A stretch of DNA of 13,561 nt, taken from the NCBI GenBank assembly GCA_002179805.1, contig NAVB01000245.1:1-13561 (forward strand), read 5' to 3'. The stretch's first letter is position 1; each line of letters opens with the position of its first letter. This DNA comes from Acanthamoeba lenticulata (taxonomy: Eukaryota; Discosea; Longamoebia; Acanthamoebidae). Below, one piece after another: positions 1 to 6,861 of this stretch. Position numbers and translations under genes: made by a program. Under the pieces are notes generated by a model, which had not been told where the DNA came from, searched no databases, and saw only the letters and a program-made list of their open reading frames with translations.

Positions 1-794
1 ACGACTACAGGTGGCGCGATGTGGCCGAGCCGCTCCTCCTCGAGTCCTTTGACCGCAACGTCCGATGGTTGCTCCAACGGGGCCCCGAGCTCGGTACGAA
101 CGCCAAGCGCGCGTGTGTGTGCGGTCGCAGTGCACTGACCGTGGGGCGCGCACACGCACAACACACACGCACATGCACACGCACAAACGTAGGCAACTTG
201 CGGAACGAACGCACGCGAGTCGACCGCCACCGCCTGCTGGCCACGTTCGACGCGACGATCGTGTCCAAGCGCTTCTTCCTCTTCCACGCCTACTTCCTCA
301 ACCACGTCGCCAGGCCTGACGGTAGCGATGTCTTTGTTGTTGGCGTCGTTGTTGTTGACACATGTAGCTAACAACAACAACTCGACATTGCCAACAGGCC
401 GGTCAGTCGCAGAGGTGCATCGCGTGCTGGACGAGTGCCGTGGCCGACCGCCCCCGCGCCTCAAGGCCGCCGTGCAGCGCAACCTCAAGGAGCTGTCTAG
501 TGTCGGTGCGTCGCCTCTTCGGAAGAATGTAGGTCGTGCAAAGGAAGGGAGGGCTCACCTTTGACGTCTTTTCTTGCAACTCGAATCGAATGGAATGGAA
601 TGGCAGACAACTGGGTGGACTTTTTCAAGGGCGTGGACGTGCCGCTCCCGGCGCCCGAGCTGCTGACGCGATGGCTGCGGCAGGCGGTGGTCAACTCGTC
701 GCGCAAACGCTACCACAACCCGCGCAACTACTCGCACTACGCGCGCGGCAGGGACCAGCTCGGAGAACAACGTTGGCGATGTTTTACAGAATAA
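1..794 (+). CDS. 3' part of an unrecognised intron-containing gene
   Basis: The gene enters from the left edge, so its start is missing. Four exons join in one frame: 3-93, 193-321, 398-505 and 607-794. The three introns (94-192, 322-397, 506-606) all have GT-AG ends and phase 1. The second exon could instead begin at 220, because both acceptors keep the frame. The product segment contains WLLQRGPEL, then KRFFLFHAYFLNHVARPDG, then a basic stretch with RPPPRLKAAVQRNLKEL, and a tail with DNWVDFFKG and KRYHNPRNYSHYARG. I recognise no domain. The residues around FFLFHAYFL are hydrophobic, but the segment is too short to call a membrane helix with confidence. Codon use and splice style match the genes downstream, so this looks like a real host gene and not decay. 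The function is unknown. Confidence 0.6.
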
Positions 795-795
795 A
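790..795 (+). terminator. AATAAA poly(A) signal overlapping a stop codon
   Basis: The hexamer AATAAA contains the TAA stop (792-794) of the first gene. The AT-rich run just downstream fits a 3' end. Use of this hexamer in this organism is inferred. Confidence 0.4.
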
Positions 796-815
796 TTCCC
801 AATGTGTATAATATT

Positions 816-834
816 TATATATATATATATATAT
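816..834. repeat. (TA)n microsatellite
   Basis: A simple TA dinucleotide run sits between the 3' end of the first gene and the ankyrin cluster, inside a wider AT-rich patch at about 795-866. It stands out against GC-rich flanks. No function is implied beyond a possible breakage-prone boundary. Confidence 0.85.
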
Positions 835-876
835 TTTTAAACCGCAAATATTAACGTATACATTACGGTGGGGGTT

Positions 877-981
877 CGCGCCAACGGCTGCCCCCGCACA
901 CAACGAGGTGCCGAGTACGACCAGGCGGCCAGGCCCGGCTTCGTGCCTGTGCCCAAGTGGCTGCACGCCCAACGCTGTCCG
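877..981 (+). pseudogene. Degenerate ankyrin-type repeat remnant
   Basis: The plus strand reads RANGCPRTQRGAEYDQAAR followed by PVPKWLHAQRCP. This is recognisably the 27-residue repeat found on the opposite strand just to the right (RANGCPWD...AA..GHL.VLQW). The WD after the first CP is lost, and the cysteine-to-cysteine spacing is 29 residues instead of 27. There is no start codon and no continuing repeat, and the reading runs into antisense of the minus-strand gene. It looks like the stranded end of another repeat gene left by a rearrangement. It could instead be a chance resemblance, but the RANGCP and KWLHAQ.CP blocks in order make that unlikely. Confidence 0.55.
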
Positions 982-993
982 GCAAAGCCACGC

Positions 994-1854
994 TCAGGCC
1001 TCATGCATGTTGGCGTGCACCCATTCTCGGATGTGTGGGTGGTCTGATGCCTCACTGGCAGCGAAACAGGCACAAGCATCCCATGGGCAGCCGTTGGCTC
1101 GCGCCCACTGGAGCACCTCCAGGTGGCCGCCCTCGGCCGCCCCGACGCCAGTCTCTTCGTCCCACGGGCAGCCATTGGCATGCGCCCACTGGAGCACCTC
1201 CAGGTGGCCGCCCTTGGCCGCCCCGGCGCAACTCTCTTCGTTCCACGGGTAGCCGTTGGCACGCGCCCACTGGAGCACCTCCAGGTGGCCGCTCTCTGCC
1301 GCGGCCATGCAGGTCGACATGCCCCTTATGCAGCCGTTGGCATGCATCCACCGGAGAATGGCCAGGTGGCCTCTGCTGGCAGCCTGCCAGGTGGTCCACA
1401 CATCCCACGGGCAGCCGTTGGCACGCGCCCACTGGAGCGCGGCCAAGTGGCCGCCTTCGGCCGCTCCGGCGCAAGTGCCATCGTCCCACGGGCAGCCGTT
1501 GGCACGTGCCCACTGGAGCACGGTCAGGTGTCCTCTCTTGGCCGCCTGCCTGCAGGTCCATCCGTCCCACGGGCAGCCGTTGGCACGCGCCCACTGGAGC
1601 ACGGCCAGGTGTCCACCCTTGGCCGCATGCATGCACGTCCACGTGTCCCACGGGCAGCCGTTGGCGCGCGCCCATTGCAGCGTGGAAAGCCAGCCCTTGC
1701 GTGCCACTTGAAACGCATAGTAGGTCGCGTGGGGCAACTCGGTGGTCGTGGTGTGGGGCAGCAGGGGGTGAAGTAGGTTGTAGAAGGCGTGGTTCCACGT
1801 GCGGCACCGTTGGATCGAGAAGGACCACTCCTCGCGCCCCGACAGAATCTGGGC
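994..1854 (-). CDS. Ankyrin-type (27-residue) repeat protein, possibly F-box-like, lacking a clear start
   Basis: The minus-strand frame begins around QILSGREEWSFSIQRCRTW and continues through HAFYNLLHPLLPH, then eight tandem 27-residue repeats, then a tail ending REWVHANMHEA and a stop at 994-996. The repeat consensus is LQWARANGCPWD..TC..AA.GGHL.V. Divergent ankyrin repeats of this form are abundant in amoebae and in large DNA viruses of amoebae. The W-x-C-R-x-W-x-x-F pattern before the repeats resembles the end of an F-box, which would make this a ubiquitin-ligase adaptor; that is an inference. No ATG precedes the repeats except one at 2019, in sequence that is antisense to plus-strand repeats. 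The 5' end is therefore probably truncated or lies in an unseen exon. One repeat is off-consensus, with GCIRG in place of GCPWD. The block could be a live gene or a recent pseudogene. Confidence 0.6.
   Translation of the reverse strand, partial: AQILSGREEWSFSIQRCRTWNHAFYNLLHPLLPHTTTTELPHATYYAFQVARKGWLSTLQWARANGCPWDTWTCMHAAKGGHLAVLQWARANGCPWDGWTCRQAAKRGHLTVLQWARANGCPWDDGTCAGAAEGGHLAALQWARANGCPWDVWTTWQAASRGHLAILRWMHANGCIRGMSTCMAAAESGHLEVLQWARANGYPWNEESCAGAAKGGHLEVLQWAHANGCPWDEETGVGAAEGGHLEVLQWARANGCPWDACACFAASEASDHPHIREWVHANMHEA
1081..1690 (-). repeat. Eight exact-register 81-bp tandem repeats
   Basis: The plus-strand anchor (c/t)agcc(g/a)ttgg occurs at 1088, 1169, 1250, 1331, 1412, 1493, 1574 and 1655, always exactly 81 bp apart with no indels. 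Each unit encodes one 27-residue repeat on the minus strand. The near-identical core RANGCPWD and variable residues after it suggest homogenisation by unequal exchange or gene conversion with purifying selection on frame. This is a coding tandem repeat, not a CRISPR array. Confidence 0.9.
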
Positions 1855-2053
1855 CTGGCTACGCACACCAGGGCCCAACTTGTGGACTCCGCGCGCGTGC
1901 GCGGCCGCCGGCGCCGGCGGGCATCTGGACGTGCTCAAGTGGCTACGCGAGAAGGGCTGTCCCTGGAGCTGGACCACGACCGCCAAGGCCGCCGAGTACG
2001 GCCACCTCGACCTTCTCAAGTGGGCTTACGACAATGACTGCCCCATGGACTGA
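1850..2053 (+). pseudogene. Plus-strand ankyrin-repeat fragment, 5' half of an interrupted gene
   Basis: The plus strand reads WAWLRTPGPNLWTPRACAAA, then GGHLDVLKWLREKGCPW, then AAEYGHLDLLKW, and ends NDCPMD at a TGA (2051-2053). These are about two and a half repeats of the 27-residue type, with the exact cysteine spacing of 27 between GCPW and DCPM. There is no ATG; the open frame upstream is antisense to the minus-strand gene, so the N-terminus is lost. The stop codon is formed at the junction with the 322-bp insertion. The same reading resumes at 2376, so this is the left half of a split gene. Confidence 0.6.
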
Positions 2054-2221
2054 TAGAGAAGTATCTGGGGATCTGGACGCCTAGAGGGACAGAGAGGCGC
2101 AGAGCTGGTGAACAGGGCAATGTATTGTGAAAGAGAGAGAGAAAAGGAATACAATCAGAGGGGAGGATGAACATCTAAATAGTCGTCACCAGAGTGGCGA
2201 CTTAGGAAGGGAAGGAGAAGG

Positions 2222-2258
2222 AGAGACAACAGATCAGTAGTTGATCTGTTGTGTCTCT
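2222..2258. repeat. Hairpin 1 within the insertion
   Basis: The left arm ACAACAGATCA (2226-2236) pairs perfectly with TGATCTGTTGT (2242-2252) across a 5-nt loop. The stem extends outward with AGAG/CTCT if a 2-nt bulge is allowed. No T-run follows. It may be structural DNA of a mobile element or a folded RNA. Confidence 0.7.
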
Positions 2259-2320
2259 GACAGTGTCTGCAGCGAAGGCTACCAGGTGGCCGCGAGTGCC
2301 ACAATCTGTCAGACGCGGGA

Positions 2321-2359
2321 CGCGGCTTAATTAGGAAGCTGCCGCTTCCTAATACCGCG
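2321..2359. repeat. Hairpin 2 within the insertion
   Basis: ATTAGGAAGC (2330-2339) and GCTTCCTAAT (2344-2353) form a perfect 10-bp stem with a TGCC loop. A further 5-bp stem, CGCGG (2321-2325) with CCGCG (2355-2359), closes around an asymmetric internal loop. It lies just inside the right boundary of the insertion, 15 bases before the second direct-repeat copy. Confidence 0.75.
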
Positions 2360-2375
2360 AGCGCCCCTGTCTGTC

Positions 2376-2700
2376 ATGGACTGGGACGAATGCGCCCAGC
2401 GCGCGGCCGGCGGCGGCCATCGAGCCGTCCTCGAGTGGCTGCTCGCGCGGGGCAGGTGCACGATGGACGAGCAGCTTAGCGCAGAGGCCGCGCGGGGCGG
2501 GCAGTTGGCCTTGCTTCAGTGGCTGAGGGCCCAGGGCTGTCCGTGGGACGAGCAAACGTGCACCAGGGCCGCGAGAGGCGGCCACTTGGACGTGCTCCAG
2601 TGGGCGCGCGCCAACGGCTGCCCGTGGGACCAGCAGGTCTGCTGCCAGGCGGCCACGATTGGCCGCCACGAGGCATGAGCAAGGCTGCCAGTGGGACGAG
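2376..2700 (+). pseudogene. Ankyrin-repeat fragment, 3' half of the interrupted gene, frameshifted
   Basis: An ATG opens a frame reading MDWDECAQRAAGGGH, then LQWLRAQGCPWDEQTC, then GGHLDVLQWARANGCPWD, ending at a TGA (2676-2678) after GRHEA. The repeats have the 27-residue spacing of the other fragments. Just after the stop, frame +1 resumes the pattern with QGCQWDEDAA (from 2680). About 14 nt are missing relative to the repeat consensus, which causes the frameshift. Beyond about 2700 no repeat similarity is seen. A 100-residue product from the ATG is formally possible, but the left-side continuity with 1850-2053 and the frameshift favour a decayed gene. Confidence 0.6.
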
Positions 2701-2940
2701 GACGCAGCGAGAGAGCCTTCTTGGGCAGTCAGGTGGACATGAGGCCGCCAACGCTCCGTCGGTTCTGACCTATCGGGTGAACACGGACCCTTGTGGCCAA
2801 CGGGATCAAATCTTACGGAGCAAAGGAAGAAAAACAAAAAACATTTAAATAGAAATTGTAAAAGAAGCCAAAAGCAAAAAGACTTCCTCATCGTCAAGCA
2901 CACTGTCCTCTGGCAGCCACTAGAAGGCGTGGTAACAAGC

Positions 2941-4387
2941 ATGTGGTTCGAGATACTGGTTGTGGTGGTGTCGCTGTGGGTGGTACGGCTGGTGCACCGG
3001 ATGGTCGTGGTGAAGGAGCTCAAGGGCCAAGTCGTCCTCGTCACTGGTGGCGGTTCCGGTATCGGACGCAAGGTGCGCTCCTTGGCCCAACGGCTTGCTC
3101 TTCTGATTTCGTTTTCATTTCAACTGATCCACGATAATCTTTTGATAAATCAATCAACACAGATGAGCTTGTTGCTGGCCAAGAAGGGCTGCAAACTGGT
3201 CCTCTGGGACATCAACACAGACGCTGCGCAGAAAGTTGGTTCGTTCAGGATAATATTTTTTGTAGATGTTTATTTATTTTAATTTTTTAATAATTTATCT
3301 ATTAATTAATCAATGGAAAAACATGTTGCTGACGCACAAGCCTGCACGCATGACAGCGCAAGAGATCAAGGAGGCGGGCGGAGAGGCGTGGGCCTACCAC
3401 TGCAACGTCATGGACAACGAGGCCGTGCGCGAGGTCGCCGTCAGAGTCCAGGCCGAGGCGGGCAAGGTCGACATTCTCATGAACAACGCTGGCATCGTGT
3501 CTGGCAAGTTCATCACCGAGCTCAGGTGCGTCGTCATCGTTGTCATCGTCGTCGTGGTCGAGTTTTTAAAGATGCCGACGTCGTCCTCCGCACGACAGCG
3601 ACGAGCACATCTCGCGAACGATGGGCGTCAACGTGCTGGCGCACTTCTGGACCATCAAGGCCTTCCTCCCGGCCATGATCGACTCTGGCCGCGGCCACAT
3701 CGTCACCATCGGTACCACCATCACCATCATCATCCCCTCGGCCCCTCATCACCATCGCTCATTCGTGTTTGTGTTTGTTTTGGACGCGGCAGCCTCGGCG
3801 GCCGCGATCTCGGCGGCGCCGCGCATGGTCGACTACGTGGCCTCCAAGTTCGCCGTCTACGGCCTCAACGAGAGCCTCCGCCTCGACCTCGCGCGCCGCG
3901 GCGTCAAAGGCGTCCACACCACCGTACGACGATCGCCGTGTGTGTCCGCCTCCAGATGGTGGTGCCTTTTTCTCATTTGTGTGTTGGCGCCGCGCGGACC
4001 TGCAGGCGGTGTGCCCGTACTACATCAACACGGGCATGTTCGACGGTGTGAAGACCAACTTTTTGCTGCCTCTCCTGGAGGAGGACTACGTGGCCGAGCG
4101 TATCGTCGACGCTATTCAGCATAACGATCACCATCTCGTGATGCCCTGGATCGTGAACTTGGTCTTCCTTCTGCGACTCGTCCCGGCGCCCATCATGGAC
4201 TTTGCCGCACACGCGCTTGGCGTGACCAAGGTGCGAGCGCCAACGTAGCGGCTTGATGATACACGGCTTTTTGCTAGGCCTCATCGCTTGCTTTTGTGGG
4301 TACAAACAGACCATGGACGAATTCCAGGGACGAGGCTGGGAGGCCACCGACCCGACGCGGGCCACAGCCGTCAAGAAGGAGCAGTAG
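2941..4387 (+). CDS. Membrane-anchored short-chain dehydrogenase/reductase (SDR16C-like)
   Basis: Seven exons (2941-3072, 3163-3238, 3357-3525, 3599-3711, 3793-3923, 4006-4230, 4310-4387) join in one frame to give 307 residues. A hydrophobic N-terminus (residues 4-16) should anchor it in a membrane, probably ER or lipid droplet. The NAD(P)-binding motif TGGGSGIG is at 35-42 and NNAG at 112-115. The structural Asn is N137, and the catalytic triad is S165, Y178 (YVASK) and K182, with the correct 13-residue Ser-Tyr spacing. A DIN motif follows strand 2 (FWDIN-like, LVLWDIN), which suggests NAD rather than NADP preference. The layout and the tail with TMDEFQGRG match the retinol/17-beta-hydroxysteroid dehydrogenase group (RDH10, HSD17B11, DHRS). 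The substrate cannot be told from sequence. All six introns are GT-AG. The active site is intact, so the enzyme should work. Confidence 0.92.
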
Positions 4388-4664
4388 GTAGCCGCCCGAG
4401 GTCATCGGCTTCAGCAGAGAACGCCCGGAATGCGAAGAATTGTTGGAATGTCATTTTTGCTGTAAAATAAGGCGACATTTCACGATTTTATCGCAGCGGA
4501 GTAAAGTATCCAAGAAAGACAATATTTTGCTTGGTGCGGTTTTACTCACCACAGATCCCAAAATCGTTGTAGTGTTGCGCCTACGCGGTCTTCTCATTTC
4601 CATTCGTTTCATCAGCTCCCCTTCTTCCTCCCTCTCACTCAACTCAATTCAGTGAGGCGTCATC
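4388..4664 (+). promoter_or_regulatory. Intergenic region and pyrimidine-rich leader of the caprin-like gene
   Basis: This 277-bp gap separates two same-strand genes. The last 50 bases before the ATG at 4665 are strongly pyrimidine-rich (ccccttcttcctccctctc at about 4617-4635, then cactcaactcaattc). This may be the initiator or a terminal-oligopyrimidine-like 5' leader, as on translation-related mRNAs. No TATA box is evident close upstream. The transcription start is not known. Confidence 0.35.
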
Positions 4665-6657
4665 ATGTCAGACACCACTGCTGCCCCGTCAAGTGCCGCC
4701 ACTGCGGCTGCCCAGCCAACGACCGCCCCTGCCACGCAGGAGGCGCCTGCTGCTGCCACGAAAGCAGCACCCCGCAAGCGAAAGGAGAAGGCGCCCAAGC
4801 CTGCCGTCGATCAGCAACAGCCCCAGAAGAGCGAGAATGGCGCTCAATCGCCCAGTGCTCCTGTCGCTGGAGACAAGGCTGGCGCTAAGAAGGCTAAGAA
4901 GCCTGCTAAGAAGGGCGGCAAGAAGCCCGCTGCTGCTGTCGCTGCGGAAGAGGAGAAACCCACTGGCAAGGACGCCAAGGACAAGGACGCCAAGGAGAGC
5001 GCTCACCCATTCCTCCGCATGGTCAACTCGAAGCTGCGAGCGAACAAGAAGAAGCTCGAGAAGATCGCTGCCATCGAGGAGAAGCTCGCTGAAGGCAAGG
5101 AAATCAACAACGATCAGCGTGAGGTCCTTAGCCGGAAGCCTGAAATTGAGCGTATCATCGTCGAGCTCGAAGAGTTCAAGAAGGAACTCACTAAGCTCGA
5201 GAGGGCCGAGGCTCAGGCCCACCAAGAGGTTCGTTGATTTCCACTACTGCCACTACCTTTTCGTCTTCACTGCACTCTTTCGTGTGCGTATTAATCTTTT
5301 TTCTTTTCTTTTCTTTTCTTTCCTTAAATCGAAAAGAAACGGCTGCACGAGCTGAAGACCGTCCTCCGCCTGTTCCACATCGTCGGCTACCTCCACTCGA
5401 CTCATGCTTCAGCTGAAGAGACCAAGAACATTTTTGTTGCTCGTGGCCTCAAGTCGTTGGTATTAGACTGCACATTTTACACGAAATGTGTAGTATAATA
5501 ATCAACTAATTGTTTTTGTGCAGGACGTCGATCTCGTCGTTTTGACACACCTGCAGAACGAGGTGTTCGGCCTGGGCGACAACTTTGGTAAGCAGCTCGA
5601 TGCCGGCTTCACGCGCCTCTTGAAGCTGCTCAACGACAGCAAGGAGGAGTTTGCGCCTGGACACAGCTTCCAGTCGCTCCACGCCAAGCTCACTGACTAC
5701 GACACCTACATCCGCAAGGGCAAGTCGCTCGCTCCCTTCTCCACCGACCTGCCCGCCTCTTCTGGAAGCTCTTCCACTGCCTCGACCGCTGCGGCGCCTG
5801 CCCAGCAGGCCGCCTCGGCCCCGGCCGCCCAGCAGCCGGCCGCTGCCTCTGAACCTGCGGTTGCCACGAGTGCGCCTGCCACCGCCGCTCAGCCCGCGGC
5901 TACCGAACAGGCCGCTGCTGTTCAGCCCGCGGCCACCGAGCAGCCCTCTGCTGCCGCTGCTCCCGCCGCCGCTGCTGCGGCGCCAAAGGAGGAGCCTGCT
6001 CAGGCGACGCCCCAGCCGGCCGCGGCCCCCGAAACGACCGAAGCTGCCTCTGGCGCCGCGGCCGTCTCGGCCCCGGCCTCTGAGCCGCAGCAACAGCAAG
6101 CCCAGTCCGAAGGCGCCCAGGAGGCCGCCCGCGGTGGACGCGGCGGTGGTCGCGGTGGTCGCGGCGAGCGTCGCGGTGGCCGTGGCGAGCGTCGCGGTGG
6201 TCGTGGTGGCGGTCGTGGTGGCCGCCGGCCCGAGGGCGCCGCTGCCCCCGCAGAGGGCGCCGCTGCCCCGAGCGCGAACGGCAGCGCTAACCAAGCCTCT
6301 GGAGCTGCCGCAGCTCCTCAAGAGGCTGCCGCCGCTGGCGCTGGCGGCGCGCCACCCCACCGGCCGCGTGGGTCTGGCCGTGGGGGCCGCGGCGGCGGCC
6401 GTGGCCGAGGCGGCTACCGAGGCGGCGACCGTCCGGCTGGCGATCGTCCCGCTGGTGATCGTCCAGCTGGTGATCGTCCCGCTGGCGATCGTCCGGCTGG
6501 TGACCGTCCGGCTGGTGACCGTCCGCCGCGTGGCCGCGGACCGAGGCCGCAGCACGCCGGCCAGGGCCAGCCATCGCCGCAGCAGCGTCGGCCGGCTGCC
6601 CAGCAGCAGCAACAGCAGGCGGCGGCGCCACAGCAGCAGTCTGTGGCCGCGCAGTAA
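4665..6657 (+). CDS. Caprin-like RNA-binding protein with C-terminal RGG boxes
   Basis: Three exons (4665-5228, 5337-5459, 5524-6657) give 606 residues; both introns are phase 0. Residues 1-111 are Ala/Lys-rich and disordered. Residues 112-305 resemble the caprin HR1 homology region: a coiled coil with VNSKLRANKKKLEKI and EEKLAEGKEINNDQREVL, then KRLHELKTVL and a helical part ending with LLNDSKEEF. Animal caprin-1 has the matching order KKLRN, GERLNQDQ and KRLKTVL. Residues 306-431 are an Ala/Pro/Gln linker, followed by RGG boxes at about 432-466 and 509-530, a GDRPA tandem repeat, and a Gln-rich tail. Caprins bind mRNA and join G3BP in stress granules; here a cytoplasmic RNP role is inferred. 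Aromatic residues are almost absent after residue 305, so no G3BP-binding motif of the animal kind is visible. Confidence 0.8.
6424..6528 (+). repeat. 15-bp tandem repeat encoding GDRPA
   Basis: Seven in-frame 15-bp units encode six copies of GDRPA and a final GDRPP. Third codon positions vary (ggc/ggt, gac/gat, ccg/ccc/cca) while the residues are kept, which points to selection on the peptide. The repeat directly follows an RGG/RGGY box and extends the arginine-rich tail. Confidence 0.9.
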
Positions 6658-6704
6658 ACGCGGACCAGAGGAAGGAGGAGAAGAAGTCAGGCTCTTGAGT
6701 TCAT

Positions 6705-6853
6705 GAGAGGAGAGAGAGAGAGAGAGAGTAAAACGCGTCAACTTTTGTACAACAACACATGAACAACCAACTCTTCAACAACAACAACACGTTTTTCTGT
6801 TCCACTCCATGGACAGGACGAGGATGATGATGATGATGAAGAGGATGATGATA
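6705..6853. repeat. GA and GAT microsatellites between convergent genes
   Basis: The 204-bp gap between the caprin-like stop (6657) and the Nudix stop (6862) contains a (GA)n run at about 6705-6728, a CAA-rich patch near 6776-6789 and a (GAT)n run at about 6823-6853. It should hold the overlapping 3' UTRs. No AATAAA hexamer is visible on either strand. Confidence 0.75.
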
Positions 6854-6861
6854 CATCTCCT

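Larger units (their letters stand above)
2053..2374. mobile_element. 322-bp non-coding insertion flanked by a 9-bp direct repeat (MITE-like, unclassified)
   Basis: The nine bases CATGGACTG occur at 2044-2052 and again at 2375-2383. Leaving out one copy plus the intervening sequence puts the ankyrin reading on both sides in the same frame (NDCPMD followed by WDECAQRAA). That is the expected signature of an insertion with a target-site duplication. The segment has no plausible ORF. It holds a GA-rich run around 2130-2150 and two strong hairpins (2222-2258 and 2330-2353). A weak, imperfect inverted similarity exists between ACAGAGAGGCGC (2089-2100) and the right end, but I see no clean terminal inverted repeats. 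It does not start with GT, and stops occur at once, so it is not a normal intron. Its assignment as a mobile element is an inference. Confidence 0.45.

Noticed and set aside
1081..1690. Regular 81-bp spacing as a CRISPR array
   Set aside because: The repeats are coding over their full length, with no unique spacers, no cas genes and a eukaryotic setting.
957..2084. 375-codon open frame on the plus strand over the ankyrin repeats
   Set aside because: Its repeating GSRWHAPTGAPPGG-type peptide is the antisense shadow of the 81-bp repeat. The minus frame gives a recognised repeat consensus.
2053..2374. The ankyrin interruption as an ordinary intron
   Set aside because: There is no GT at the left edge or AG at the right edge; the first GT follows two in-frame stops, and the 9-bp direct repeat is better explained by insertion.
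2349..3071. 240-codon minus-strand open frame
   Set aside because: It crosses the insertion edge, the antisense of the ankyrin fragment and the antisense of SDR exon 1, with no coherent domain.
5506..6741. 411-codon open frame on the minus strand across the caprin-like exon 3
   Set aside because: It is Ser/Thr/Gly/Leu low-complexity sequence produced by reading the GC-rich Ala/Pro/Gly/Arg codons backwards. The plus frame has caprin-like and RGG features and proper splice joins.
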